Positions 41,307-52,016 of a DNA stretch of 64,000 nt are shown in pieces. Under the pieces are notes generated by a model. That model was not told the origin of the DNA. It did not search any database and saw only the letters and a program-made list of their open reading frames with translations. This DNA is from an uncultured Collinsella sp. (GTDB taxonomy: Bacteria > Actinomycetota > Coriobacteriia > Coriobacteriales > Coriobacteriaceae): assembly GCA_905208635.1 (NCBI GenBank), contig CAJLPX010000009.1:1-64000 (forward strand), written 5' to 3'. The position numbers and the translations under genes were made by a program. Position 1 is the first letter of the stretch. Every line of letters begins with the position of its first letter.

Positions 41307-42005
41307 CTACAGGTCGCGTGCCCGATAGACCTTGGTGCTGACGGTGCAGCTGATTGCACATAGCGTGAGGGCCAGTACGGCAATTCCTGCGCACAGGCAG
41401 CCAAGAACGGCAGGGTCGGGATTCGCTCCGGCAATCGACATGAGCCAGTTGCTGATGGGGTTGGAGGAGCTCAGCGTGGCCATGGTGCCGCAACCAAGCA
41501 GGGCAAACAGGCCGACGGAAAGGCGCAGCGCCTCCATGTGTCCAAATCGAAAGAACAGCGGCTGTGCCAGAAACACCATCATGAGGGAAATGAGCATGGA
41601 CGCGGTCGAAGCGATTGCGGTCTCAAAGACGGTCTGTCCCGTCGAGGGGATACCCACGCTGTTGAAGAGCGGGATGGAGACGATGCTCAGAAGCGCGGCC
41701 GCGCACGCCATGACGGCCGAGAAGACAATGATGCTCAGGTAGCGTGCACAGATGATGTCTTTGCGCGAGAGGGGCAGCGTTGCCCGATAGCGCTCCCATC
41801 CGTTTTGATTGTCGTAGCCGGCCAGCGAGTTCATGACCACGATGGACGACATGGCACTGACCGCACAGGCGCCGGCGCTCATACCGGAATCGCCATCCGA
41901 TGCGTTGGCGAGGGTCAGTACGACGAAGATGAACAGGCCGACGCCCGCGATGCTCGGGGCGAGCGTGCGAACGATGGCGAGCTCGGACATAAAGGCGCGT
42001 TTCAT
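41307..42005 (-). CDS. ABC-2 type permease
   Basis: A 232-residue membrane protein with six predicted helices and the ABC-2 layout, including the loop YDNQNGWERYRATLPLSRKDI that is typical of ABC2_membrane_5 permeases. Its start overlaps the stop of the ATPase gene at 42002 by 4 bases. Third gene of a GntR-ATPase-permease operon, an arrangement like YtrABC, where a YtrA-class repressor controls a small exporter responding to cell-wall stress. Substrate unknown. Confidence 0.88.
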   Translation of the reverse strand: MKRAFMSELAIVRTLAPSIAGVGLFIFVVLTLANASDGDSGMSAGACAVSAMSSIVVMNSLAGYDNQNGWERYRATLPLSRKDIICARYLSIIVFSAVMACAAALLSIVSIPLFNSVGIPSTGQTVFETAIASTASMLISLMMVFLAQPLFFRFGHMEALRLSVGLFALLGCGTMATLSSSNPISNWLMSIAGANPDPAVLGCLCAGIAVLALTLCAISCTVSTKVYRARDL

Positions 42006-42883
42006 TTCGAAGCCCCTTTCAGCATGAGGCGAAGATAGTCATCAATGGTTGCCCGATCGCAGGGAATCTCTGGAAAGGCCTCGAGCGTTTCGCGACGGTC
42101 GGGCACGAGCACGTCCACGCTGTAGGCGTGGTGGGCGGCGCGGGCGTCTTCGACGCAAGCCATAAGCTCGGCGGCCTGTGCCTGAGTGCAGTGAGCGATG
42201 CCAGCACGGTCAGTAATGTCCTCGCGCGGCAGGTCAAACACAATCGAGCCGTTATCGATGCAGATGACGCGGTCGGCGGTGTGATCGAGGTCGGACGTAA
42301 TGTGGCTCGAGAGCAGCACGCTGCGCTGGCCGTCGGCGACAAAGGCAAGCAGCTCGTCGAGCAGTTCCTCGCGCGCCATGGGATCAAGGCCTGCGGTGGC
42401 TTCGTCCAAAACGAGCAGCTTGGCATTGTGACTGAGTGCGCAGGCAAGCTGCAACTTCATGCCCATGCCGCGGGAGAGGTCCTTGACCTTCGTCTTGGGA
42501 TCGAGGCCAAATCGGTCGATGAATCCGGCGAACGTTTCGCAGCTCCACGTGGGGTACGCCGGGCCTACGAGCCTCTCGACCTGGCCCACCTTGAGCGTGG
42601 AGGGGAAGGGGCATGTGTCCAGGACAAGGCCGACGCGGGAGCGCAGGTGGCGCTGTGCCTCGTCGGGCGCGTTGGCGTCGCAGCGCTGTCCAAGCAGATG
42701 CGCCTCGCCGGCATCGAGCTTTATAAGCCCGAGCGCGGCGCGAATGGTCGTCGTCTTGCCGGCGCCATTTGCGCCCACAAAGCCAACGATCTGGCCGGGC
42801 TCCACGGCAAGTGTGACGTCTCGCAGTGAAAAACGGTCGCTCACACGGCGTGAGATGCCTTTGAGTTCTAGAAGGTTTTGCAT
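42002..42883 (-). CDS. ABC transporter ATP-binding protein
   Basis: A 293-residue ATPase. Walker A is GANGAGKT near residues 37-44, the signature loop is DLSRGMGMKLQLACAL, Walker B is LLVLDEATAGLD and the switch His lies in LLSSHITSDLDH. A C-terminal extension of about 80 residues resembles the CcmA/NatA regulatory tail. It is coupled to the permease by a 4-base overlap and lies 23 bases after the GntR gene. Confidence 0.93.
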   Translation of the reverse strand: MQNLLELKGISRRVSDRFSLRDVTLAVEPGQIVGFVGANGAGKTTTIRAALGLIKLDAGEAHLLGQRCDANAPDEAQRHLRSRVGLVLDTCPFPSTLKVGQVERLVGPAYPTWSCETFAGFIDRFGLDPKTKVKDLSRGMGMKLQLACALSHNAKLLVLDEATAGLDPMAREELLDELLAFVADGQRSVLLSSHITSDLDHTADRVICIDNGSIVFDLPREDITDRAGIAHCTQAQAAELMACVEDARAAHHAYSVDVLVPDRRETLEAFPEIPCDRATIDDYLRLMLKGASK

Positions 42884-42906
42884 GGTATAGCCTTTCTTGC
42901 AGATGG

Positions 42907-43287
42907 CTACTGCATGGTTTCGGGGGCTATCAGGTCGAGCATCTCGTGCAGCTTGTCGCGCGTAACGCCCAGGGCTTCGGCTTGGCTCGCCGCTTTCGCA
43001 AGCAGTTCTTCGATATGGCAGAGCTGGTTTTCGCGCAAGAGCTCCTGGTTGCCCTCGGCGACAAAACAGCCCTTGCCCTGCACGGTGCAGATAAACCCGA
43101 GCTGCTCCAGGTCGGCGTAGGCGCGCTTGGTGGTGATGACGCTCACGCCAAGATCGCTCGCGAGCGCGCGGATGCTGGGGAGTTTGGCTCCCGCAGTGAG
43201 TGTGCCCGAAAGGATCTGAGCTTTGACCTGTGAGGATATCTGTTCGTAGATAGGCTTATCGCTCGAATTGGATAGGATGATGTCCAC
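42907..43287 (-). CDS. GntR-family repressor, YtrA class
   Basis: A 126-residue protein. Residues 10-75 form the GntR winged helix: PIYEQISSQVKAQILSGTLT, LPSIRALASDLGVSVITTKR and GKGCFVAEGN. The remaining 50 residues are a short helical dimerisation tail, as in YtrA, which lacks a full ligand domain. It heads the ABC-2 exporter operon and is probably its autorepressor through the AT-rich inverted repeat at 43315-43348. Confidence 0.92.
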   Translation of the reverse strand: MDIILSNSSDKPIYEQISSQVKAQILSGTLTAGAKLPSIRALASDLGVSVITTKRAYADLEQLGFICTVQGKGCFVAEGNQELLRENQLCHIEELLAKAASQAEALGVTRDKLHEMLDLIAPETMQ

Positions 43288-43314
43288 AGCGGCTCCTTAG
43301 CTGTTGGGTTACAC

Positions 43315-43348
43315 GTGTATATAACCGGTAAGCACAGTATATATACAC
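43315..43348. promoter_or_regulatory. Inverted repeat upstream of the GntR gene
   Basis: GTGTATATA at 43315-43323 and TATATACAC at 43340-43348 are inverted copies with centres 25 bases apart. Being AT-rich, 28 bases upstream of the GntR start, it probably overlaps the promoter and is a candidate operator. Confidence 0.6.
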
Positions 43349-43502
43349 TATGCACAGTTACGCAAGAGACAAATTCGGATTGGGCCGGCTACCCAGGCCC
43401 CAACTGATGAATTTGTCCTGATAGGCGCCCTAGAGCGGGATTTCGCGGCTACAATAGTGCGGTTACATCGACGTAATGCACTCAATGCAAGAAAGGATCC
43501 GC

Positions 43503-45116
<1,614 letters not shown>

Positions 45117-45122
45117 CGCATC

Positions 45123-45152
45123 GGCGCGGTGGCCCTGCGGGGCTGCCGCGCC
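45123..45152 (+). terminator. Hairpin after prfC
   Basis: GGCGCGG and CCGCGCC pair, with inner GGCCC/GGGCT-like pairing, 6 bases after the stop, followed by GTTTACTT. Likely terminator with a weak T-tract. Confidence 0.65.
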
Positions 45153-45272
45153 GTTTACTTGCCTGATGCCGTATGAGCGGCTATCATACCCACCGTCGCC
45201 TCAAGACCGTGGCGGCCGAGCAGTTCGGGTCCGATATCCTGCTCGTTAAACCTAAAACCAAAGGAGTACATA

Positions 45273-45995
45273 ATGATCAAGAAGGTCATGGAGGACTACA
45301 AGGTCCTGTTGCGGAGCATTCCCGCGGCAACGGTTTCGCTGTTTATCGTGAGCGTTATCATGATGAACCTGCTGGCCAACAAAGAGCTCATCAGCCTGCC
45401 GTATCTGGCACTCGATTGCGGCTTTGTGGTGAGCTGGGTTTCGTTTTTGTGCCAGGACATGATCTGCAAGCGCTTTGGCGCCAAGGCATCCATCAAAATC
45501 TCTATCCTCGCACTGCTGGTCAACCTGGCTGTGAGCCTGTGCTTTTGGGCATGCTCGCTCACGCCCGGCATGTGGGGCGCCTACTACGACACGGGTATGA
45601 TCGAGGTCAACACCGCCCTTAACGCCACCATCGGCGGCACCTGGTACGTGGTGTTTGGATCTTCGCTCGCTATGCTCGTCTCTGCCGTCGTTAACTCCAC
45701 GCTCAACCAGTCGCTCGGCCGTATGCTCAAAAAGAATAACTTTGCGAGCTTTGCCTTCCGCTCCTATGTGTCTACAGGCGTTGGCCAGTTTATCGACAAC
45801 CTGGTCTTTGCCATTGTGGTGAGCCACACGTTCTTTGGTTGGACCTGGGTGCAGGTCCTTATGTGCTCGCTGACCGGCGCTGTTGCCGAGCTGCTGTGCG
45901 AGGTCTTCCTGAGCCCTGTGGGCTACAAGGTCGTGCGCGGCTGGGAGCGCGAGAATGTGGGCGCCGAGTATCTCGAGCGCCACGCAACCGCCTAA
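45273..45995 (+). CDS. VUT-family (YhhQ/COG1738-like) membrane transporter
   Basis: A 240-residue protein with six TM helices. The order LLANKELISLP, FVVSWVSFLCQDMICKRFG and FIDNLVFAIVVSHTF is that of the VUT family, several members of which import queuosine precursors. No preQ1 riboswitch is evident in the 156-base leader, so that substrate is only one possibility. AAAGGAGTACATA precedes the ATG. The SDR gene starts 9 bases after its stop, so both are in one operon, and the SDR could act on the imported compound. Confidence 0.82.
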   Translation: MIKKVMEDYKVLLRSIPAATVSLFIVSVIMMNLLANKELISLPYLALDCGFVVSWVSFLCQDMICKRFGAKASIKISILALLVNLAVSLCFWACSLTPGMWGAYYDTGMIEVNTALNATIGGTWYVVFGSSLAMLVSAVVNSTLNQSLGRMLKKNNFASFAFRSYVSTGVGQFIDNLVFAIVVSHTFFGWTWVQVLMCSLTGAVAELLCEVFLSPVGYKVVRGWERENVGAEYLERHATA

Positions 45996-46004
45996 GGAGC
46001 AAAT

Positions 46005-46685
46005 ATGCGGGTTTTGATCACGGGCGCTTCGGGCGGTATCGGAGCCGCGTGCGTGCAGCGCTTTTTGGACGAGGGCCACGAGGTCGCGGGCTTTGATTTG
46101 CTGCCGGCAGCGATCGAGCACGAGCGCTATCGCCATCTGATCGTCGATGTCCGCGAGCCGGACTCGTTTCCAGGCGAGCTTGAACCCCAGGTGATCGTGA
46201 ATGTTGCTGGTACGCAGGACTCGGCCGACGATATTGCCGCCAACCTGTGCGGCACCATCAACGTGACCGAGCGCTACGCCTTTGTGGGGGAGGGGCTTGC
46301 CGCCAAGCCGGCGCCGGCTATTACATCCGTGGTCAATGTGGGGTCGGCGAGCGGGCATACGGGATCGGAGTTTCCCGCCTATGCTGCCAGCAAGGGCGGC
46401 GTTATCGCCTACACCAAGAACCTTGCAAACCGCTTGGCGCCGCAGGCCATCGCCAACAGTGTGGACCCGGGCGGCGTTATCACGCCGCTCAACCGTTGCG
46501 TGATGGAAGACGAACACCTGTGGAACCAGATTATGGAGCTCACGCCGCTTAAACGCTGGGCCACCGCCCAAGAGATCGCCGAGTGGATCTACTTTGTGGG
46601 CGTGACCAACCGGTTTATGACCGGGCAGAGCCTGCTGATCGATGGCGGCGAGGCCGGCCGCACACAATTTATTTGGCCCGAATAG
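46005..46685 (+). CDS. Short-chain dehydrogenase/reductase
   Basis: A 226-residue SDR oxidoreductase. The cofactor loop is LITGASGGIGAAC. The usual N-N-A-G is N-V-A-G in VIVNVAGTQD. The catalytic set is Ser in VVNVGSASG, then Y and K in YAASKGGVIAYTK. PGGVITPL follows. It is slightly shorter than typical. The substrate is unknown. It forms an operon with the VUT transporter, and a strong terminator follows at 46687. Confidence 0.92.
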   Translation: MRVLITGASGGIGAACVQRFLDEGHEVAGFDLLPAAIEHERYRHLIVDVREPDSFPGELEPQVIVNVAGTQDSADDIAANLCGTINVTERYAFVGEGLAAKPAPAITSVVNVGSASGHTGSEFPAYAASKGGVIAYTKNLANRLAPQAIANSVDPGGVITPLNRCVMEDEHLWNQIMELTPLKRWATAQEIAEWIYFVGVTNRFMTGQSLLIDGGEAGRTQFIWPE

Positions 46686-46686
46686 G

Positions 46687-46722
46687 AAACGCGCCCGATG
46701 GAAAGCCGTCGGGCGCGTTTTT
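46687..46722. terminator. Terminator between SDR and ung genes
   Basis: AAACGCGCCCGA and TCGGGCGCGTTT form a 12-base-pair stem followed by TT. It lies between convergent genes and can act in both directions. Confidence 0.92.
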
Positions 46723-46735
46723 GATGTATCGGTTT

Positions 46736-47461
46736 TTAGCCGAGGCAAGTCCAGTTGACGGGGGTCGAGCCGTGCTGTTCGAGTAGCCGATTGGCAGCGG
46801 AGAAGGGGCGCGACCCTATAAAGGCGGGGAGTTCTGCCGTGGCACGGTTGGCCGAAAGCGGCGAGGGGTGCGTAGAGGCCAGGCAGAACTTGCCGGTTGC
46901 CTTGCCCGCGCCGATCGCGTCGAGCTTGCCCTCAACCATTTGCTGGGCAAAGCGTCCCCATGCCAAAAAGACGACCGGCTGGGGCAGCTGGCAGCAGCGT
47001 TCGATAACGTAGTCGGTGAGTGTGCTCCAGCCCAGCTTGGCGTGCGAATTCGCGGCATGCTCACGCACGGTGAGCGTAGTGTTGAGGAGCAAGACGCCCT
47101 GCTGTGCCCATGGGGTTAGGTCTCCCGTGGCGGGAATGGGGCAGCCCAGATCGGCGTTGAGTTCCTTATAGATGTTGCGCAGGCTCGGCGGTAACTTGGT
47201 TTGCGACGCGGGGACCGAGAACGACAGCCCCATGGCCTGGTTGGGTCCGTGATAGGGGTCCTGACCCAAGATGACAACCTTGACCTGGTCGGCCGGCGTG
47301 TAGGCGAGGGCATTGAGGATGTCGTCTTGTGCCGGGTAGATGGTCTGCTCGGCACGCAAAAGGGCGATGCGCTCGAGCAGCTGGTTCGTCGTGTCGCGTA
47401 CCGGCTGCGGCGCATCGCCCAACCAAGTTGCTATGTTGCGGTCGCGGGTCGCGGCGTCCAT
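46736..47461 (-). CDS. ung: Uracil-DNA glycosylase (family 1)
   Basis: A 241-residue base-excision repair enzyme that removes uracil from DNA. The water-activating motif GQDPYHG (D68) is followed by LSFSVP, LLLNTTLTV and the C-terminal THPSPLSANR with its catalytic His. Length is normal. A single gene facing the SDR operon across a shared terminator. Confidence 0.97.
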   Translation of the reverse strand: MDAATRDRNIATWLGDAPQPVRDTTNQLLERIALLRAEQTIYPAQDDILNALAYTPADQVKVVILGQDPYHGPNQAMGLSFSVPASQTKLPPSLRNIYKELNADLGCPIPATGDLTPWAQQGVLLLNTTLTVREHAANSHAKLGWSTLTDYVIERCCQLPQPVVFLAWGRFAQQMVEGKLDAIGAGKATGKFCLASTHPSPLSANRATAELPAFIGSRPFSAANRLLEQHGSTPVNWTCLG

Positions 47462-47549
47462 GGGGCTCCTTTACGTCTGATGCTCTGTTGGCATCTATTA
47501 TAAAGGCGCACCGGTTGCCTTTATGCCGCGGCTGTATAAGGAGTGGGGT

Positions 47550-48452
47550 CTACGAGACGCGCTCGGGCGCTCCTGCCATGCGAGCGTGCCCGTGTGCACG
47601 AAGACGCGGGAGCTCGACGGTTGCCACCATGACGCCGGTGAGGATGAGGGCGGCGCCAAAGAAGGCGATGGGGCTCAGGACCTCGCCGACCAGGAAGAAC
47701 GAGAAGACAGCGGAGCAGACCGGCTCGAGCGAGAAGGCAAAGCCTGTGGTCTCGGCGGGCACGTGGGGCTGCGCGAGCGTTTGGGTGATAAAGCCGTAGG
47801 CAGAGCAGATGAGCGCGAGTGCGACGACCACGACGATTTCGTTCGGCGTGCTGGGAAGCGTAAAGCCGCCCAAGGTGCATGCGGCGATGCCCGAGAACAA
47901 GCCACCGAAGCCCAGCTGCCAAACGCCCAGAGCCAGCGGATCGACTTCTTCGACAAAGCGCTTGGCGATGATAATGTGGCCGGCATAGATAAAGGCCGAG
48001 AGCAGCATGATGATTGCGCCGGGATTGAGGCTGGTAAAGTCGGCGCCCGAGAGCAGCAGCATGCCGCAAGTGACGATGGCGGTGCCGATGAGCACCTTGC
48101 GCTCGGGGGCGCGACGCAGCAGGGCCGCGTTGGCAAACGGCACGATTACGACCGTCAGGCTCTGCAAAAAGCCGGCGGTGGAGGCGGAGGTGAGGCTGGA
48201 GCCCAGGCACATGCAGGTGATCTCGGTTGCCATGATGGCGCCGATGATGGCGGCGCGGACCATCAGGTCACGGTTGATGCGCACCGCGTGCTTGTGGAAG
48301 AGCAGCAGGCAGGCCGCAAAGGCGATGATGCAGCGCAGCGCGACGATGCTCGTGGCGTTCATGCTGTCCATGCCGATCTTCATGAGGGGGTACGAAAAGC
48401 CCCATGCGACGGGAACGGAAAATGAGAGCGCGATTGCTTTTTTGCGATCCAT
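47550..48452 (-). CDS. EamA/DMT-superfamily exporter
   Basis: A 300-residue protein with ten TM helices arranged as two EamA repeats (WGFSYPLMKIG near the N-terminus; LLSAFIYAGHIIIAKRFVE at the start of the second repeat). DMT carriers export amino acids, nucleobases or drugs; the substrate is unknown. Divergent from a LysR-type regulator with 158 bases between, where a 19-base palindrome lies. Divergent LysR-exporter pairs usually mean direct regulation. Confidence 0.9.
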   Translation of the reverse strand: MDRKKAIALSFSVPVAWGFSYPLMKIGMDSMNATSIVALRCIIAFAACLLLFHKHAVRINRDLMVRAAIIGAIMATEITCMCLGSSLTSASTAGFLQSLTVVIVPFANAALLRRAPERKVLIGTAIVTCGMLLLSGADFTSLNPGAIIMLLSAFIYAGHIIIAKRFVEEVDPLALGVWQLGFGGLFSGIAACTLGGFTLPSTPNEIVVVVALALICSAYGFITQTLAQPHVPAETTGFAFSLEPVCSAVFSFFLVGEVLSPIAFFGAALILTGVMVATVELPRLRAHGHARMAGAPERVS

Positions 48453-48532
48453 GGGACTCCTTTTGTTACAGAACGGTTTCGCAAAAAGGATTCTGCTCCC
48501 AGATATGGATGTAGTAAAGCGAATGTATCTTC

Positions 48533-48551
48533 AGTATGATTAAGAAATACT
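48533..48551. promoter_or_regulatory. Candidate LysR-binding palindrome
   Basis: AGTAT-N9-ATACT lies in the region between the divergent exporter and LysR genes, 60 bases from the LysR start. It fits the T-N11-A type of LysR box only loosely. Confidence 0.5.
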
Positions 48552-48610
48552 AATGTTGGAAGAAAAAGCCCTGGCAAAACGTTTTACGGCTACATCGATG
48601 TGGAGGCACG

Positions 48611-49477
48611 ATGGCATCGCGGTATCAGATTGTATGTATGGTGGTCGATTGCGGCAGCCTGAAACGTGCCGCCGACGAGCTGGGCTATACGCAAAGTGCG
48701 GTGAGCCAGGCCGTCAAGGCGCTCGAGCGCGAGCTGGGCACCACGATTATCGAGCGTGGCAAGCAGGGCGTCTCACTGACGCGCGACGGCAAACAGTATC
48801 TGCCGTATCTGCGCCAGATCGTTACAGCCGAGGCCGAGCTTGAGGGCAAGCGTCAGGAGTTGCTGGGGCTTTCGTCGACCGACATTCGCATTGCGACGTT
48901 TACCAACGTGAGTCGTACTGTGTTGCCGCGTGTGATCCGCGACTTTGGGGCCCTGCATCCGGGCGTGCGCTTTACCCTCAAGCAGGGCGATTACACGCGC
49001 AATGCCCAGTGGGTGCACGATGGCATGGTCGACTTTTGCTTTACAGCGCGTGGATTTACCGAGGGGCTCGAGAAACGCGTGGTCTATCACGACGAGCTGG
49101 TGGCGCTGTTGCCAGCCGTCCATCCACTGGCGGCAAAGGAAAAGGTGACGCTTGCCGACCTGGCGTCCGAACCGTTTGTGCTGCTGGATGAGGGCGAACA
49201 GAGTCTGGTGCTCGATGCGTTTGCCGCGCACGGGCTATCGCCGCATGTGACGAGTGAGGTCACCGATGACTACACCATTATGGCGATGGTGGAGGAGGGC
49301 CTCGGTGTGAGCATGCTCTACCGCCGTACCGTCGAGGGCATGCGGGCCGATATTTGTGTGCGCCCCATCGTGCATGCTCCCTCGCGCGACGTCGTGGCGG
49401 CTTGGCGCAGCTGGGACACCATGCCTATCGCCACGAGGCGCTTTATCGACTATATGAGCTCGCATATTGTCAATTAA
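48611..49477 (+). CDS. LysR-family transcriptional regulator
   Basis: A 288-residue regulator. The N-terminal helix-turn-helix is GSLKRAADELGYTQSAVSQA, with VKALERELGTTIIER following. The effector domain (residues about 90-288) has the usual two-lobe layout, with VLLPAVHPL-like sequence ELVALLPAVHPLAAKEKVTL. It most likely controls the divergent EamA exporter. The gene starts at an ATG with weak ribosome-site context (GGAGGCACG). Confidence 0.94.
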   Translation: MASRYQIVCMVVDCGSLKRAADELGYTQSAVSQAVKALERELGTTIIERGKQGVSLTRDGKQYLPYLRQIVTAEAELEGKRQELLGLSSTDIRIATFTNVSRTVLPRVIRDFGALHPGVRFTLKQGDYTRNAQWVHDGMVDFCFTARGFTEGLEKRVVYHDELVALLPAVHPLAAKEKVTLADLASEPFVLLDEGEQSLVLDAFAAHGLSPHVTSEVTDDYTIMAMVEEGLGVSMLYRRTVEGMRADICVRPIVHAPSRDVVAAWRSWDTMPIATRRFIDYMSSHIVN

Positions 49478-49504
49478 TGACTGGCGTGGCGTTGAGTGTG
49501 GTGA

Positions 49505-50887
49505 TTAGCGGGCTGTCGCTTTGGCTTGGGCGGCGCGATAGGTGCGTGCCGGGTGGCAGAGTAGTACCGCCACGACCATAAAGAACGCCGTGGTGCCCAG
49601 GCTGATGGGGTAGACCATCATGATGTTCGCAAAGGTGCGGAAGTGCGGGAACACGCAGAATACCCAATAGAAGCGAATACCGCAGACACAGATCATGGTG
49701 ATGAGGGCGGGCATGAGCGAGATGCCAAAGCCGCGCAGGTAGCCGGACATATTCTCGTAGAACATGCTAAAGGCGTATGCCGGGAAGATCGAGCACACAC
49801 GGATATAGCCGATCGAGACGATGTTGGGGTCGCTGTTGAACAGCGCCAGGATCTCGCGCCCCAGGCCGACAATAACGATGATCGTGGTGAGTGCAACGAT
49901 ACCGCCTTCGACCAGGCAGACCTTGAGCGTCTTGGTGCAGCGGTCGATCTGGCGGGCGCCGTGATTTTGTCCCACAAAGGTGGTGCAAGCCTGGCTAAAG
50001 CTGTTGAGCAGGTTGTAGCACACATACTCCAGGCTCATGGCAGCGCTGGATGCCGCCATGACCTCGGTGCCCAAGCTGTTGATGGCGGACTGGATGATGA
50101 TGTTAGCGACGGCAAAGACGGCGCTTTGGATGCCGGCGGGCAGGCCGATCTTAACGATGCGCTTGAGGGCGACGGGGTCTAAGCCTAAGTCGCGTGGGGT
50201 GACGCGGACGACGGAATCGGTCTTGAGCAGACGGATAAAGAGCGTGACTGCGCTGACGGTATAGGCGATGGCGGTGGCGATGGCGACACCCGCGACGCCC
50301 CAGTGGAGCACGGGGACAAAGATGAGGTCCAGGCCAATGTTGAGGACGGTGGACACGGCAAGCGCCTGCAGCGGCATGCGGGTGATGCCGACGGAGCGGA
50401 AGATTGCGGCCTCAAAGTTGTAGAGCAAGATCGAGGGCATGCTGAGCAAAAAGACGCGCAGGTAGAGCGATGCGAGCGGCATGGTTTCGTCAGGGACGTT
50501 GAGCGCGGCGAGCATGGGCTCGGCAAAGATCTCGCCCAGCGCGATGACGACAAAGCCCACGAGTGCCATCAGAATCGAGGTATGGACGGCGCGCTTGACC
50601 ATGTTCTGATCGTTGCGGCCGATGGCGTTAGCGATGACCACGTTGGAGCCAAGCGACAGCCCAATAAACAGGTTGATCATAAGACTGGTAAGCGGAACAT
50701 TGGAGCCGACCGCCGCCATGGCGAGGGTTCCCTGGTCGCCCGAGAAGTTACCGATGATGACCGTGGCGATGAGGTTCGACAGCTGCTCAAGGATGCTCGT
50801 GGCGGCGACGGGAAAGGCGAACAGGGGAATATTGCGCCACAGCGAGCCGGTGGTCATGTCAATGTGCTTAGATGCGGTGTCTGCCAT
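49505..50887 (-). CDS. MATE-family multidrug/toxin efflux protein
   Basis: A 460-residue, 12-helix transporter. The opening GSLWRNIPLFAFPVAATSIL and LFIGLSLGSNVVIANAIGRND are typical of NorM/DinF-type MATE proteins, and a second half-repeat starts at GLDPVALKRIVKIGLPAGIQ. MATE proteins export cationic drugs with Na+ or H+. The N-terminus is preceded by a GAGAGCG-like site. A cluster of dispersed palindromes lies between it and the divergent rlmA. Confidence 0.93.
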   Translation of the reverse strand: MADTASKHIDMTTGSLWRNIPLFAFPVAATSILEQLSNLIATVIIGNFSGDQGTLAMAAVGSNVPLTSLMINLFIGLSLGSNVVIANAIGRNDQNMVKRAVHTSILMALVGFVVIALGEIFAEPMLAALNVPDETMPLASLYLRVFLLSMPSILLYNFEAAIFRSVGITRMPLQALAVSTVLNIGLDLIFVPVLHWGVAGVAIATAIAYTVSAVTLFIRLLKTDSVVRVTPRDLGLDPVALKRIVKIGLPAGIQSAVFAVANIIIQSAINSLGTEVMAASSAAMSLEYVCYNLLNSFSQACTTFVGQNHGARQIDRCTKTLKVCLVEGGIVALTTIIVIVGLGREILALFNSDPNIVSIGYIRVCSIFPAYAFSMFYENMSGYLRGFGISLMPALITMICVCGIRFYWVFCVFPHFRTFANIMMVYPISLGTTAFFMVVAVLLCHPARTYRAAQAKATAR

Positions 50888-50948
50888 ACGCTCTCAATCT
50901 CTAACATGCTCATTCGCGCTTATTTGCGCAGACGATGATACTCCTAAT

Positions 50949-51022
50949 CGACTAGTCGGCACTTAGGGACATTCCTTTTCTGCCGGCAGCTGGGGGACAC
51001 TCCTTGTCTCTTCTATGACTAG
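50949..51022. repeat. Joined dispersed palindromes between MATE and rlmA genes
   Basis: CGACTAGTC then GGCACTTAGGGACATTCC, TTTTCTGCCGGCAGC, TGGGGGACACTCC and finally GACTAG. GGCAC/GGCAG-stem elements are nested inside TAGTC ends, sharing the GGGAC core. Confidence 0.8.
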
Positions 51023-51078
51023 ATGGGGAAGGCGTGCGACAATGGTGGGCGTTGTGTTGTTCGCGCTAAGGAGTTGCC

Positions 51079-51891
51079 ATGTTGTTGTGTCCCGTTTGCC
51101 ATGAGCCGTTGGTGGACGATGAGCGCGGTGCTGTGTGCGCGGGCGGACACCGGTTTGATCGTGCGCGCGAGGGCTATCTGTATCTACTGCGCTCGTCCAA
51201 GAGCGGCGACTCCATGGGCGATCCCAAGTCGCAGGCGCGTAGTCGTCGCGACTTTCTGAACCGCGGTTACTATGCGCCGTTGCGCGATGCGATGGTCGAG
51301 CTGGTGCGCAAGCAGGTGTCTGGGCGCGCGGCGTCTGCAGGCGTCCCCATGACCTTGCTCGATATTTGCTGCGGCGAGGGCTACTACACTAGCGCCATGG
51401 GTGCGGTGCCGGGCGTGGATGCTTACGGGTTCGACTTGGGCAAAGAGATGGTGCGCCTGGCCGCCAAGCGCGGCGATGCGACCTACTTCGTGGCCAACAT
51501 GAAGGATATCCCCGTGGCCGATGGTGCCTTCGATATGGTGACCGAGCTCTTTGCCCCCTTTAACGAGCGCGAGTTTGCCCGCGTGCTGGCACCCGAGGGC
51601 TCGCTCTACGCCGTGGTGCCGGGTGCTCGGCATCTGTTTGGCCTCAAGGAGGTGCTCTACGACACGCCATATCTCAACGACGAAAAGCTGCCACAGACCA
51701 CCGAGCTTAAACTGGTCGGAACGCAGCGGGTGACAGCTTCCATCACCCTCCAGACCCAGGCTGACATCGAGGCGGTGTTCCAGATGACGCCCTACTACTA
51801 CCGCACGCGCCCTGCCGACAAAGAGCGCCTGGCAAACCTCGATACCCTTCAGACCGATATCGACTTTATCATCGCCGAGTACCGCCACTAA
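51079..51891 (+). CDS. rlmA: 23S rRNA (guanine-N1)-methyltransferase, RlmA type
   Basis: A 270-residue SAM-dependent enzyme. The N-terminal zinc site (C4, C7, C20, H24 in LLCPVCHEPL and GAVCAGGHRFD) and the following REGYLYLL are hallmarks of RlmA, which methylates helix 35 of 23S rRNA at G745/G748-type positions. The SAM loop is LLDICCGEGYYTSAM. Members of the TlrB branch give tylosin-type resistance, but the two cannot be told apart here with confidence. AAGGAGTTGCC precedes the ATG. A dispersed repeat begins at the base after the TAA stop. Confidence 0.93.
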   Translation: MLLCPVCHEPLVDDERGAVCAGGHRFDRAREGYLYLLRSSKSGDSMGDPKSQARSRRDFLNRGYYAPLRDAMVELVRKQVSGRAASAGVPMTLLDICCGEGYYTSAMGAVPGVDAYGFDLGKEMVRLAAKRGDATYFVANMKDIPVADGAFDMVTELFAPFNEREFARVLAPEGSLYAVVPGARHLFGLKEVLYDTPYLNDEKLPQTTELKLVGTQRVTASITLQTQADIEAVFQMTPYYYRTRPADKERLANLDTLQTDIDFIIAEYRH

Positions 51892-51924
51892 CCTACCAAA
51901 AAGGGACAGGTTTATTTTGGCAGG
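51892..51924. repeat. Dispersed palindrome, CCTNCCAAAA subfamily, abutting the rlmA stop
   Basis: Outer stem CCTACCAAAA (51892-51901) pairs with TTTTGGCAGG (51915-51924, one mismatch). The inner part has GGGACAGG. The element begins at the base after the stop of rlmA. Confidence 0.8.
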
Positions 51925-51942
51925 TTTTATCTGGGCAAACGT

Positions 51943-51980
51943 AAAGGGCCGACCGCGGAGATGCGCGATCGGCCCTTTTT
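51943..51980. terminator. Bidirectional terminator between rlmA and the 52017 gene
   Basis: AAAGGGCCGA pairs with TCGGCCCTTT, extended by CCGCG/CGCG inner pairing, and followed by five T on + and AAA/TTT on the other side. It separates convergent genes. Confidence 0.9.
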
Positions 51981-52016
51981 AGTTGCTTGGCTGCAGGGAG
52001 CTGTGGGGGCAGGTGC

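Noticed and set aside
45153..45272. Possible preQ1 riboswitch before the VUT-family gene
   Set aside because: No pseudoknot-type preQ1 aptamer sequence could be seen in the leader.
45173..45622. Long open frame overlapping the VUT gene start
   Set aside because: It is out of frame with a clear membrane protein gene that has a strong ribosome site; no family similarity.
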